A stretch of 64,000 nucleotides of DNA from an uncultured Ulvibacter sp. (GCA_913063405.1 CAJXZB010000004.1:81533-145532); one strand, 5' to 3'. Shown: positions 43,786-52,407, numbered from the stretch's first letter. Numbers and translations are program-made. The notes: a model not told the origin generated them from the sequence alone.

Positions 43786-44692
43786 GTTCCAAAGATAACG
43801 TGATGTTATGATTTTCCTGCATTTCTAAATATTTTTCATTGAGACTATTAATTACTTTGTTCTGAAAGTCATTAGGATGGTGTTTAGAAACATTTTGCGT
43901 GGACTTAAAGGCTATATTGAAGTGATCTTGATCTAAGGCTAAGGCTTCAAATTTTGCTTTCCATTTTTTATAGGTAATTCGCATAAAGAAAGCATCCAAT
44001 GAATCTCCCAATTTTGAGGCGAATATTTTTTCTATAATTTTAGTTGTCAAAGGCTTTTGAAGGGGTAATAAATTGGCCAATGACTGCTTGGGCGTTTTAT
44101 TAGGTAACATGTCTTTAACCCAATCGTTTTCTTGGTAAAAGCGATGAAAGCTACCGTTACCAAACATAGGTATTAAGGTTGCTAGTTCTGTAGCGGTAAA
44201 TCTATTTCTCTCGTTGATTTCTAGTGCGTTTTCGCTAATAAAGTAATTGACACAAAAGTATTTTCTAGAATTAAGCAAGAAGATTTTTTTGTATAGAATT
44301 AAAAGCGTTCTAGCCACCCAAAGGCGTTTGGCTTTTGTAATAATAAAAAAGTCAATATCACCATCATCATCATAGTACCCTTTTGATAAGGAGCCTGAAA
44401 TACCAACACCTTCTACATGCGGAAACTTTGAAATAAAACGAGCGCGCTTAGTTGCTTTCTTTTGTATCTTGGCGGCCATCTTATTGCCTTTTAGTCTTCT
44501 GTCAACTAAGTCTTTATTGTTCTCTAGAAGATAAAATGGACCTATTTTGTAAATAATTTCCTTACTCACTAAATCATCTAGACTATCCTTAATCTGTTCT
44601 TTGTTAGAAACATCAGAAAAGGAGTAGATTTCCTCTTCTGTTAATGGATATTTAAATAGAGAAAAATATAATATAGGTTTTAACAGCGTCAA
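43778..44692 (-). CDS. Nucleotidyltransferase-domain protein with N-terminal winged helix, 304 aa
   Basis: Residues 1-60 (LFKYPLTEEEIYSF, then an amphipathic helix and KIGPFYLLENN) look like a small winged-helix domain. At about 98-118 lies the polymerase-beta-type nucleotidyltransferase signature GISGSLSKGYYDDDGDIDFFI (GS followed by DxD, one residue set for metal binding). The remainder is helical and basic. This architecture appears in stand-alone putative sugar or lipid adenylyl-/nucleotidyl-transferases of unknown substrate. It is the first gene of the minus-strand unit running to 37.5 kb; the upstream region has a hairpin (44710-44725) and then the IS remnant. Confidence 0.8.
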   Translation of the reverse strand: MTLLKPILYFSLFKYPLTEEEIYSFSDVSNKEQIKDSLDDLVSKEIIYKIGPFYLLENNKDLVDRRLKGNKMAAKIQKKATKRARFISKFPHVEGVGISGSLSKGYYDDDGDIDFFIITKAKRLWVARTLLILYKKIFLLNSRKYFCVNYFISENALEINERNRFTATELATLIPMFGNGSFHRFYQENDWVKDMLPNKTPKQSLANLLPLQKPLTTKIIEKIFASKLGDSLDAFFMRITYKKWKAKFEALALDQDHFNIAFKSTQNVSKHHPNDFQNKVINSLNEKYLEMQENHNITLSLEHA

Positions 44693-44709
44693 TATTTAGT
44701 TTTTTTGCG

Positions 44710-44725
44710 AGTGCAAAACTGCACT
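44710..44725. promoter_or_regulatory. 6-bp hairpin in the 5' region of the radical SAM/nucleotidyltransferase operon
   Basis: AGTGCA (44710-44715) and TGCACT (44720-44725) with a four-base loop, 18 bases before the start codon at 44692. It could control translation of the operon's first gene; no promoter consensus was recognised near it. Confidence 0.3.
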
Positions 44726-44872
44726 ATTTTTAATATCTATAATCAGTACTTGATATCAATTTTGGAGCTAATGCTTTATAATACTATAAGCGTAAAGATC
44801 GATAAATCCTGACATTTTTATTGTTTTGATGTTACCTAAGTCTGTAACTTTTAAAATTGCTTACAAATTAAA

Positions 44873-44892
44873 CCTGAATTATGCAATAGGAT
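44873..44892 (+). repeat. Left terminal inverted repeat of the IS1380-like element
   Basis: CCTGAATTATGCAATAGGAT agrees with the reverse complement of the right end at 16 of 20 positions. Confidence 0.65.
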
Positions 44893-44955
44893 TTAAAAAT
44901 TCATTTAAATCAGTTATGTTTATTGGCTTTAGTATAAATTTAAAAGCTAACCCAA

Positions 44956-46258
44956 ATGGTTAATCTTCCGATAGAATATTCAGATAAAAAAGTCACACCA
45001 TTTGGAGGTATGAGTTTAATGAAGCGATTTATAGATAAAACAGGTATTAGAGATTATTTATCAGCTTTAAATTTACCAGAACCCCAGTCTAATGCAGGCT
45101 ACAATCCAGTACATACTATTGAATCCTTTTGGTTAAGTATTTGGACAGGCGCATCGCGCTATATTCATTGTGACTGATTGCGTTATGATACAGCTTTACA
45201 AACTATATTTGGTTGGACTCGTATGCCATCTCAAAGTACTTATAGTCGCTTTTTTGGAAAGTTTTCCCAAAAGCGCAACACGGAAGTATTTCCACAATTA
45301 CAGCATTGGTTTTTCAATCAACTAGGGGTTGATAATCTAACCATTGATTTTGATAGTACAGTTATTACAAGATATGGCGATCAACAAGGCAGTGCCAAAG
45401 GCTACAACCCTAACAAAAAAGGAAGAAATTCTCATCATCCATTAATGGCATTTGTCAGCCAAACACGTATGGTAGCTAACGCTTGGCTTAGACCAGGCAA
45501 CACAGCAGATAGCAGTAGCTGTAAAGAATTCATGGAGGAAACCTTTAATGAAGCTTAAAAGGAAAAACGATAGGCTTGGTACGTGCAGATAGTGGATTTT
45601 ACACCCAAGATTTATTAACGTATTTAGAAAGTAAACAACTTAATTATATTATGGCTGCACGTATGTATCCTAATGTTAAAAGTGCTGTTTGGGGTCTTGA
45701 TAATTGGATCGAATTATCAAAAGGAATTGAACTTAACGAAATGATTTTTAACCACACAGATGGTAAACCAAGACGTTATATTGTCATCAAAAAGAAAGTA
45801 GCAGATCGCCCTAAAACAAGAGGAAAATTACTTTTCGATGACTTACCAGGCTATCGTTTTAGTTGTTATGTCACCAATCTTGATTTACCGCTTGACCAAG
45901 TTTGGAATATCTACAACACAAGAGCCGATTGTGAAAACAGAATCAAAGAACTTAAAGAAGACTTTGGATTAGACAACTTCTGCCTAAAAGATTTTTGGGC
46001 AACAGAGGCTTCTTTTAGGTTTATTATGGTGGTTTATAACTTAATAGTTTGTTTAGGCACTTTGCCCTCAATCACCATAATCGTGCTACTTTAAAAACAC
46101 TAAAAGTCTATTGCTTTGCATTAGGAGCTTGGACAGTAAATCATGCCAATAAGAAAACACTAAAGATTGCTTTAACTACTAAAAAAAGACCTTGGATGGA
46201 TAGACTATTTAGTCAAATCATGAATTTGAGTCCACCTTTTGATTATTCTAATGCATAA
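44956..46258 (+). pseudogene. IS1380-family transposase, broken
   Basis: Read across frames, the protein is a complete IS1380 DDE transposase of about 430 aa. The DDE residues are visible: LTIDFDSTVITRYGDQQG, GLVRADSGFYT and ADCENRIKELKEDFG. Three lesions exist. A TGA stop at 45175-45177 interrupts the frame (HCD, stop, LRYD, same frame before and after). A one-base loss near 45555 shifts the frame after FNEA. A third break near 46050-46090 shifts after VVYNLI. The natural stop at 46256-46258 lies within the right inverted repeat, as expected for a full-length gene. Confidence 0.85.
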
Positions 46259-46264
46259 TTTGGG
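46245..46264 (-). repeat. Right terminal inverted repeat of the IS1380-like element
   Basis: Reverse complement CCCAAATTATGCATTAGAAT pairs with the left end; it contains the transposase stop codon. Confidence 0.65.
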
Positions 46265-46433
46265 ATAAATTAGGTTTTTATAAAAAAATTCAAAAAGAAC
46301 ACTTCAGCTCAACATTTAAATAAGAAATTTAAGACTTTTTCTTCTGAAATAGAATGATTAGGAAGTTTTGTTTACTATTTTCCTTGTTAAGCTCAACCTT
46401 TCGGTTAAAAAACAAAAAGCTTTCTGCCTTATT

Positions 46434-49286
46434 TTAATGCGCTTCCAACCAGTTCTCACCAAGCCCCAATTCTACATCCAAAGGTACGGCAAGACTATAT
46501 GCGCTTTCCATCTCAGTTTTAATAAGAGTTTTTAATTCTTCCAATTCTGGTTTATATATATCAAAAACCAATTCATCGTGTACTTGAAGAAGCATTTTAC
46601 TTTTATAATTTCCTTCAGAAAGTTTTTGATGAATATTGATCATTGCAATTTTGATTATATCTGCCGCGCTTCCTTGAATAGGAGCATTAACCGCATTTCG
46701 TTCTGCTGCACCCCTTACAATTGCATTGCTTCCGTTAATAGCATTTAAATAACGGCGTCTCCCTAATACGGTTTGTACATACCCATTGTCTCTAGCAAAC
46801 TCTACTTGCTCACTCATATAGGATCGGAGCTTTGGATATGTTTTATAATAGGTTTCAATAAGCTCTTTAGACTCACTCCGCGACAGGTCTGTTTGGTTGC
46901 TCAAACCGAAGGCGGAAACGCCATAGATGATTCCAAAGTTTACCGTTTTCGCATTAGATCTTTGTTCGCGGGTAACCTCTTCCAAAGGCACGTTAAACAC
47001 TTTTGCTGCGGTAGAAGCGTGAATATCCTCTCCGTCTTTAAATGCTTTGATCATGGTTTCTTCTTCGCTCAAGGCCGCAATAATTCGTAATTCAATTTGG
47101 GAGTAATCGGCTGCGAGCAAAATATGGTCTTTATCTCTAGGTACAAAGGCCTTTCGCACTTCACGGCCACGTTCTGTCCTAATTGGAATGTTTTGGAGGT
47201 TTGGATTATTACTACTTAATCGCCCAGTTGCCGCAACGGTTTGCATATAATCTGTGTGTACACGCCCTGTATTCTCTTCAATCTGAGTTGGCAAGGCATC
47301 TACATAGGTGCTTTTAAGTTTTGCTAGCCCTCTATATTCTAAAACGTCCCTAACAATTTTGTGATCCTTAGCAAGATAGGAGAGTACGTCCTCTGCCGTT
47401 GAATATTGCCCAGTTTTTGTTTTCTTAGGCTTATCCACCAATTTCATTTTATCGAATAAAATATCACCAAGTTGTTTCGGCGAGGCGATATTGAATTCTT
47501 CATCAGCCTCTATATAAATATCCTGTTCAAGCTTTAATACATCTGAGTCTAACTGAGAAGAAAGGCTTTTCAGAAAGGCTTCATCTAAATTTATTCCTTC
47601 TAACTCCATATCTGCAAGAACGCGCAAGAGCGGAACTTCAATGTCATCGAACAATTTTTGGGTATTCGCCTCACCTAATTCATTCTGAAAAAGCTCTTTA
47701 AGTTGTAAGGTAATGTCTGCATCTTCAACTGCATACTCGGTTTGCTGTTCTAAAGGAACTTCCCTCATTGAAAGCTGGTTCTTCCCTTTTTTACCAATCA
47801 AGTCAGTTATGGAAACAGGTGTGTAGTTAAGATAGGTCTCTGCCAGAACATCCATATTATGTCGCATATCTGGGTTAATAAGATAATGCGCCAACATCGT
47901 ATCGAACAATTTTCCTTTTACAGGTAAATTGTACTTGGCAAGTACTTTAATGTCGTATTTAAGATTTTGACCAATTTTTTCAATAGTCGTATTTTCGAAG
48001 AAGGGTCTTAGCTGTTCTATAATTTCTTGTGCTTCTGTTTTATCTTCGGAAAATGGTAGATAAAACCCTTTGCCTGTTTCCCAAGAAAAAGCGATACCTA
48101 CAAGCTCTGCCGTCAATGGGTTTAAACCAGTAGTTTCCGTGTCAAAACAAACACTGGGTTGTTTCATTAAATTCTGGATGAATAGTTTGGTTCCCATACC
48201 AGGTTGCACTGTCTGGTAAAAATGTTCTGTTGTAGAAATTGTATTTCGGGAGTTAACTATTTGTACCTCTGTCGAAGGCTCACTATCCCCACCAAATAGT
48301 GAGAACTGCCCAGCTCCAGCCGAAGAAGACGCTTTCTTAGCGGTTTCTTTTGTGTCTTCTTTTTTGGAAGGCGTGTTTGAAGTACCAGAAGATGCTTGAG
48401 CCTCTTGCGTAAATATTTTAGAAAAATTATCAACCAGCCTTCGGAATTCCAGCTCTTGAAAAATGTTTATCACGGCAGGAATATCCGGTTCTGACATTTC
48501 GAAATCTTTGGCATTAAAATCAACAGGAACGTCAAGAATGATCTTAGCAAGTTCTTTAGAAAGCAATCCCAATTCTTTAGCAGCTTCCACTTTTTCTTTC
48601 ATCTTACCTTTTAGCTCATGCGTATTTGCCAAAAGCCCTTCCATACTTCCATAGGCCGCGATAAATTTCTTAGCGGTTTTTTCTCCTACTCCAGGTAGTC
48701 CGGGAATATTATCAGCACTATCTCCCATCATTCCAAGGAAATCAATAACCTGTAATGGATCTTCAACCTCAAACTTAGCCTGTACTTCTGGGATTCCCCA
48801 TGTTTCATAGCCTCCACCAAAAACTGGGCGATACATAAAAATATTTTCTGAAACCAATTGAGCAAAATCCTTATCGGGTGTCACCATAAAGGTTTTATAC
48901 CCTTCTTTTTCTGCTTTTTTTGCAAGCGTCCCAATAACATCATCTGCTTCAAAACCTTCTTTAACCATTATTGGAATATGCATTGCTTTCAGTATATTCT
49001 GAATATAGGGAACTGCAATTTTAATTGCATCTGGTGTGGCGTCGCGATTGGCTTTATATTCTGGAAACATTTCATTTCGTAAATCGCTACCGCCTTTGTC
49101 AAAGCAAACTGCCAAATGATCCGGTCGTTCACGTTTTATAACATCGAGCAAAGAATTGGTAAATCCTAATACAGCTGAAGTGTCCATTCCTTTGGAGTTG
49201 ATAGGAGGATTTTTTATAAAGGCGTAATAACCTCTAAAAATAAGAGCATAGGCATCTACGAGAAAGAGTCTTTTTTGATCTGACAT
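46434..49286 (-). CDS. polA: DNA polymerase I
   Basis: Full-length, three-domain Pol I (950 aa) for Okazaki fragment maturation and repair. The N-terminal 5'-nuclease domain (1-290) has LFLVDAYALIFRGYYAF, GFEADDVIGTLAKKAE and the DSADNIPGLPGVGEKTA helix-hairpin-helix. A low-complexity linker (about 300-335) follows. The 3'-5' exonuclease domain (about 360-540) keeps the acidic residues in CFDTETTGLNPL and YAVEDADITL, so proofreading is probably active. The polymerase domain has LAADYSQIELRIIA (motif A), the O-helix RSNAKTVNFGIIYGVSAFG and QVHDELVF (motif C). Confidence 0.98.
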   Translation of the reverse strand: MSDQKRLFLVDAYALIFRGYYAFIKNPPINSKGMDTSAVLGFTNSLLDVIKRERPDHLAVCFDKGGSDLRNEMFPEYKANRDATPDAIKIAVPYIQNILKAMHIPIMVKEGFEADDVIGTLAKKAEKEGYKTFMVTPDKDFAQLVSENIFMYRPVFGGGYETWGIPEVQAKFEVEDPLQVIDFLGMMGDSADNIPGLPGVGEKTAKKFIAAYGSMEGLLANTHELKGKMKEKVEAAKELGLLSKELAKIILDVPVDFNAKDFEMSEPDIPAVINIFQELEFRRLVDNFSKIFTQEAQASSGTSNTPSKKEDTKETAKKASSSAGAGQFSLFGGDSEPSTEVQIVNSRNTISTTEHFYQTVQPGMGTKLFIQNLMKQPSVCFDTETTGLNPLTAELVGIAFSWETGKGFYLPFSEDKTEAQEIIEQLRPFFENTTIEKIGQNLKYDIKVLAKYNLPVKGKLFDTMLAHYLINPDMRHNMDVLAETYLNYTPVSITDLIGKKGKNQLSMREVPLEQQTEYAVEDADITLQLKELFQNELGEANTQKLFDDIEVPLLRVLADMELEGINLDEAFLKSLSSQLDSDVLKLEQDIYIEADEEFNIASPKQLGDILFDKMKLVDKPKKTKTGQYSTAEDVLSYLAKDHKIVRDVLEYRGLAKLKSTYVDALPTQIEENTGRVHTDYMQTVAATGRLSSNNPNLQNIPIRTERGREVRKAFVPRDKDHILLAADYSQIELRIIAALSEEETMIKAFKDGEDIHASTAAKVFNVPLEEVTREQRSNAKTVNFGIIYGVSAFGLSNQTDLSRSESKELIETYYKTYPKLRSYMSEQVEFARDNGYVQTVLGRRRYLNAINGSNAIVRGAAERNAVNAPIQGSAADIIKIAMINIHQKLSEGNYKSKMLLQVHDELVFDIYKPELEELKTLIKTEMESAYSLAVPLDVELGLGENWLEAH

Positions 49287-49309
49287 TTAAAGGTAATTGT
49301 TGTTTCCCT

Positions 49310-49317
49310 CAAATGTA
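49310..49317 (-). promoter_or_regulatory. Possible -7 element (TACATTTG) before polA
   Basis: Minus-strand TACATTTG matches TAnnTTTG, 24 bases before the polA start codon; the -33 element is not clear. Confidence 0.4.
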
Positions 49318-49390
49318 AAAAGAAGGTTTCAGAAAAAGAGATTTTCGGTAATAAAATAGCCCTTCTTTACAGTTAATAAATAATCAGGGG

Positions 49391-49983
49391 CTAAATTTCA
49401 ATTATGTGAAGTGGGTCTGTTAGACCTTTATTGTCTCGAAATATTCTCATAAATTGATTGAATTCAACACTTACATCGAAGTTCAAGAAAACATTTATTG
49501 AAACTGCTTCTTTATTTGAATCAAATTCTAATTCACTCGGCTTGGCATATAAGTGGTCTATTAGGTAATGACTTTTCGAATCGTCTACGGATTATAATTA
49601 TATATTAGGTTTAAAGATGGACCACTATTGACTCCAAAAAACCATTCATCATCTAGGTTTAAAAAAAGTATAATCTATAGATATTGGAACATTGAAGTTT
49701 TCTAAACTGAATTTTAAATCTTCTTGAGGGGCTAATTTGTTTTCACACCCACAAAGTTTACAAAATGTCTGGCATAATTAAATTCGACAAAGGCTTCAAC
49801 TTTTTTGAAATAAAAAAAGTTCCTATCAATCCTAAGCCCCATTATATTAAACCTGTAATATTCTAAATATACGGCGAAAAGCCTTACAGGAGATAAATAT
49901 GAACGTGATAATGAAAACTGGTTGTATCGTGTAAAGTGAGACTCATAGTGTAGTCTAGGGATGTAAATCACAAAATGAGACAA
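49391..49983 (-). pseudogene. Remnant of an outer-membrane beta-barrel protein
   Basis: Pieces of one protein are spread over the three minus-strand frames. From the 5' side these are VEAFVEFNYARHFVNFVG, then ENKLAPQEDLKFSL and ENFNVPISIDYTFF, then LNLDDEWFFGVNSGPSLN, then VDDSKSHYLIDHLYAKPSE. The last piece ends with VEFNQFMRIFRDNKGLTD and HIIEI before a TAG at 49391-49393. Alternating hydrophobic strands and the phrase FNVPISIDY are typical of flavobacterial outer-membrane porin-like barrels. At least three frame breaks are needed and no signal peptide is seen. It is a decayed gene; the original function is unknown. Confidence 0.55.
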
Positions 49984-50195
49984 TAAACAACAAGCAAACG
50001 CAATGGAGGCAACTCGAGTTAATTTGCCTCGCTCCGAATTAATAAAATAATCAAACAGTAGTATTTAGCACAAAAAAAACTCCTATAATGAAAACAAAAC
50101 GTAGCAATATGATCCCTGAAACAAAACCTAAAATGAAGTATTCAACTTTTTCTGATAAGAAATATTTTTTTGGAATAAGCATGATGAGTAGGGTT

Positions 50196-50235
50196 TAAAA
50201 AAACTCCTGTTGTTTTTTTCCCAAACCAACAGGAG
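50196..50235 (-). terminator. 9-bp perfect hairpin with T run on the minus strand
   Basis: CTCCTGTTG (50204-50212) pairs with CAACAGGAG (50227-50235). On the minus strand the stem is followed by seven T, giving a standard rho-independent terminator, yet no minus-strand gene is visible upstream (50236-50827). It may end a small RNA or be left from a lost gene. Confidence 0.6.
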
Positions 50236-50535
50236 CGGCATGCATTATGTTCTATGTTAAAAAAGCATAATAACACAAAACTATTTAATACTGCGCATTA
50301 ACAACCTAGTAAGAATTAATAGGATTAAATGCTGTAGAATAAAAACACTCTTTGTAGAATTAAACAAAACTAAAAGGAGTGTTTCACAAGCTAGGTTAAT
50401 TGGGGATAAAATTAAGTGTTTCTTTTTAGAGGTGACTTGGGGCAGCACTTACTTTATGTTTCACTTAAAACAAATTAACTAGTCATAATAAAAAATTAAC
50501 AACAACAAAATATATAAAATATTGACAATCAGATA

Positions 50536-50554
50536 CCTATCAATTATTGATAGG
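50536..50554. promoter_or_regulatory. 19-base perfect palindrome, possible operator
   Basis: CCTATCAAT, one base, ATTGATAGG. Such dyads are typical protein-binding sites. It lies 110 bases before a -7 element (50646) leading to the isoaspartyl peptidase gene. Confidence 0.35.
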
Positions 50555-50645
50555 GTTTAATTAGTAGTAGTCTTTTATAACCTGAGCGCATAAAAAGTTG
50601 TGATTAGATAGTTCTTGGAAAAGCATCAAATATATATAACTTTCC

Positions 50646-50653
50646 TATATTTG
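50646..50653 (+). promoter_or_regulatory. Possible -7 element (TATATTTG) before the isoaspartyl peptidase unit
   Basis: Matches TAnnTTTG. Transcription would start near 50660, just before the small frame at 50672; the -33 box is not recognisable. Confidence 0.4.
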
Positions 50654-50671
50654 GCGATATAAAATTCTGGA

Positions 50672-50812
50672 ATGAAAAAGTTGAACCTTTTGGACCTAGT
50701 TGTCATTTATGGTTGTGAAATTGAGAATATTGGAGGTGCAGTATCAGTTATTTTTTGTGATACTCCTCTAAGAGATAGCTATGTTTTAAATGAAAAGTTT
50801 ACAGTGAATTAA
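50672..50812 (+). CDS. Possible small protein, 46 aa
   Basis: Intact frame from ATG at 50672 to TAA at 50810, directly after a -7-like element and 15 bases before the isoaspartyl peptidase gene. The protein (MKKLNLLDLVVIYGCEIENI...) has two cysteines and no membrane helix or known motif. It may be a leader peptide, a true small gene, or chance in AT-rich DNA. Confidence 0.3.
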   Translation: MKKLNLLDLVVIYGCEIENIGGAVSVIFCDTPLRDSYVLNEKFTVN

Positions 50813-50827
50813 ATACTGAGGAAACAA

Positions 50828-51760
50828 ATGCAAAATAAGTTTTCAATTGCCATTCATGGTGGGGCGGGTACTTTGCTAAAAGGGCAAATGACTTCTGAAA
50901 AGGAAACCGCTTATAAACACGCATTAGATAGCGCCTTGGAAAAAGGGTATGCTGTTCTAGAGGCTGGAGGAAGTGCTGTAGATGCAGTAGAAACCTCGGT
51001 GAAGGTGTTGGAAGATTCCCCTTTGTTTAATGCTGGTAAGGGTAGTGTTTTCACCGCGGAAGGCACACATGAAATGGATGCAGCAATAATGGAAGGCAAA
51101 GGACTACAAGCAGGAGCGGTTTCATTAATTACGGGTATTCAGAATCCAGTTTCTTTGGCTCGAGATGTCATGGAAAAGAGTGAGCATGTTTTTTTGGCCG
51201 GAGATGGCGCGATGAAGTTTGCTAAAGAAAACAATCAGACTGTTGTAAATCCAGAATATTTCTACGATGATCTACGATTTAAGCAATGGCAGGATATTAA
51301 GGGAAGTGATAGTTTCCAATTGGATCATTCAGTAAAGAAGGATTCGAAGTTTGGAACTGTTGGTGCAGTGGCCTGTGATCAACACGGTAATATCGCAGCG
51401 GCAACTTCAACGGGAGGAATGACAAACAAAAAATGGGGAAGAGTTGGTGATAGCCCAATGATTGGAGCGGGGAACTATGCTAATAATAAGACGTGTGCAG
51501 TTAGTTGTACTGGAAGTGGAGAATTTTTTATTCGGGGCGTTGTGGCATACGATGTGTCTTGCTTGATGGAATACAAAGGTTGGCCCATAGAGAAGGCAGC
51601 TTCCGAAGTAATTAATAAAAGAATCTTGGAAATTGGTGGTGATGGTGGCTTAATAGCAGTAGATGTACAGGGTAACATAACAATGCCATTTAACACCGAA
51701 GGGATGTACCGCGCTTCAAAAACATCAGATGGGGATAAGGAAATTTCGATTTACAAATAG
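50828..51760 (+). CDS. iaaA: Isoaspartyl peptidase / plant-type L-asparaginase, 310 aa
   Basis: Ntn-hydrolase made as a proenzyme that cuts itself to expose a catalytic threonine. The predicted nucleophile is T177 in KFGTVGAVACDQ, and the substrate loop SPMIGAGNYANN and TGSGEFFIRG follow. FSIAIHGGAGTL opens the protein. There is no signal peptide, so it is cytoplasmic. Enzymes of this family split beta-aspartyl dipeptides. Next to cyanophycinase and cyanophycin synthetase (52.7-56.4 kb) the likely substrate is beta-Asp-Arg, giving free Asp and Arg. Cleavage of isoaspartyl peptides from damaged proteins is a second role. Confidence 0.93.
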   Translation: MQNKFSIAIHGGAGTLLKGQMTSEKETAYKHALDSALEKGYAVLEAGGSAVDAVETSVKVLEDSPLFNAGKGSVFTAEGTHEMDAAIMEGKGLQAGAVSLITGIQNPVSLARDVMEKSEHVFLAGDGAMKFAKENNQTVVNPEYFYDDLRFKQWQDIKGSDSFQLDHSVKKDSKFGTVGAVACDQHGNIAAATSTGGMTNKKWGRVGDSPMIGAGNYANNKTCAVSCTGSGEFFIRGVVAYDVSCLMEYKGWPIEKAASEVINKRILEIGGDGGLIAVDVQGNITMPFNTEGMYRASKTSDGDKEISIYK

Positions 51761-51771
51761 AAGTTTCTTAA

Positions 51772-52200
51772 CTATTGCTCATATTTTAATGCCCTGATGA
51801 GAATAATGATAAAAGCTATTGCTCCTAAACTATAAGCCAATAGCTTAATTATTCTCTTGGAATACCTAGGTGTTTTAATAAATGCCTCGTCTACTTCAAG
51901 TTTATATCCTAGTTTACTAATAGTTGTTATTTTGAAATTAGCAATGTCATTTTTTAAAATGAATTTTCGCAAATCTGAAACGGCTTTTGATATTGATTCT
52001 TCACTTACAACGGCTTCCTTCCAAACAAAAGACATTAATTCATCTCTAGTAACCACATCGTTTTTATGATTAACCAATATTTGGAACAATGCATTTAATA
52101 TTTCTTCACCCCTATTTTTGGTAATACTGCCTTTTCGGGGATTAAATATAAAAGAACGAAATAGGAAGGGTTTTGTAGTAAGGTTTGAGTCCATGTTCAA
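51772..52200 (-). CDS. Winged-helix (OmpR/CadC-type) protein with C-terminal membrane helix, 142 aa
   Basis: A Trans_reg_C-type winged helix covers residues 12-105: FRSFIFNPRKGSITKNRGEE, LNALFQILVNHKNDVVTRDELMSFVW in the usual order, then SKAVSDLRKFI and KLGYKLEV. It ends in one membrane helix (about 120-137) and a short basic tail. CadC/ToxR-type regulators have the same layout, but with a large extracytoplasmic sensor after the helix; here it is missing. The gene converges with the isoaspartyl peptidase and lies before an inverted repeat (52229-52244) that may be its own operator. It could be a truncated gene in this decaying region or a minimal membrane regulator. Confidence 0.75.
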   Translation of the reverse strand: MNMDSNLTTKPFLFRSFIFNPRKGSITKNRGEEILNALFQILVNHKNDVVTRDELMSFVWKEAVVSEESISKAVSDLRKFILKNDIANFKITTISKLGYKLEVDEAFIKTPRYSKRIIKLLAYSLGAIAFIIILIRALKYEQ

Positions 52201-52228
52201 TTAAATTTCATTATTTTTTCCAGATTAA

Positions 52229-52244
52229 TTCAACTCAGGTTGAA
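52229..52244. promoter_or_regulatory. 6-bp inverted repeat between the winged-helix gene and the DoxX-like fragment
   Basis: TTCAAC and GTTGAA separated by four bases, in the divergent promoter region; possible operator. Confidence 0.25.
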
Positions 52245-52281
52245 CAACTTTATTGAGTTTTGGAGAACTAAAAACAATATA

Positions 52282-52407
52282 ATGAAAAAATGGTATTTAA
52301 TACTTAACTGGACAATAAGGGTTGTTGTATTCTTAGCTTTTTTATTTGCGAGTAGTGGAAAACTTAGCAGTAATGAGGTCGTTGTTGAAATGTTTTCGAA
52401 AAATTAA
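52282..52407 (+). pseudogene. DoxX-like membrane protein, N-terminal fragment
   Basis: 41 codons from ATG 52282 to TAA 52405. MKKWYLILNWTIRVVVFLAF and LFASSGKLSSNEVVVEMF correspond to the first helix and the Gly-Lys motif of DoxX/DoxX-like quinone-linked membrane proteins, which have four helices and about 120 residues. The other three helices are gone. It faces an equally truncated AraC-type gene 25 bases away. Confidence 0.5.

Larger units (their letters stand above)
44873..46264 (+). mobile_element. Decayed IS1380-family insertion sequence, about 1.39 kb
   Basis: One transposase gene is flanked by 20-base imperfect terminal inverted repeats (44873-44892 and the complement of 46245-46264; 16 of 20 positions agree, both starting CC). 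Size and transposase type fit IS1380. The bases TAAA occur next to the left end and one base off the right end, so a 4-base target duplication is possible but not clean. The transposase is interrupted at three places, so the copy cannot move by itself. It lies between the glycan locus and polA and breaks no visible gene. Confidence 0.8.
49984..50671. other. Intergenic stretch without a confident gene
   Basis: No convincing protein gene. A 36-codon ATG frame at 50088-50198 (MKTKRSNMIPETKPKMKYST...) has no recognisable character. The stretch holds several inverted repeats: GAGGCAA/TTGCCTC (50006-50012, 50024-50030), a strong hairpin at 50204-50235, AAACACTC/GAGTGTTT (50343-50350, 50377-50384) and a palindrome at 50536-50554. 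A promoter-like -7 element ends it at 50646-50653. A small RNA or remnants of lost genes are both possible. Confidence 0.5.

Noticed and set aside
45175..45177. In-frame TGA in the transposase as a possible selenocysteine or recoding signal.
   Set aside because: The same gene has two other lesions and IS1380 transposases have no selenocysteine; decay explains it.
50088..50198. 36-codon ATG frame.
   Set aside because: No recognisable motif, no promoter, AT-rich surroundings; not better than chance.
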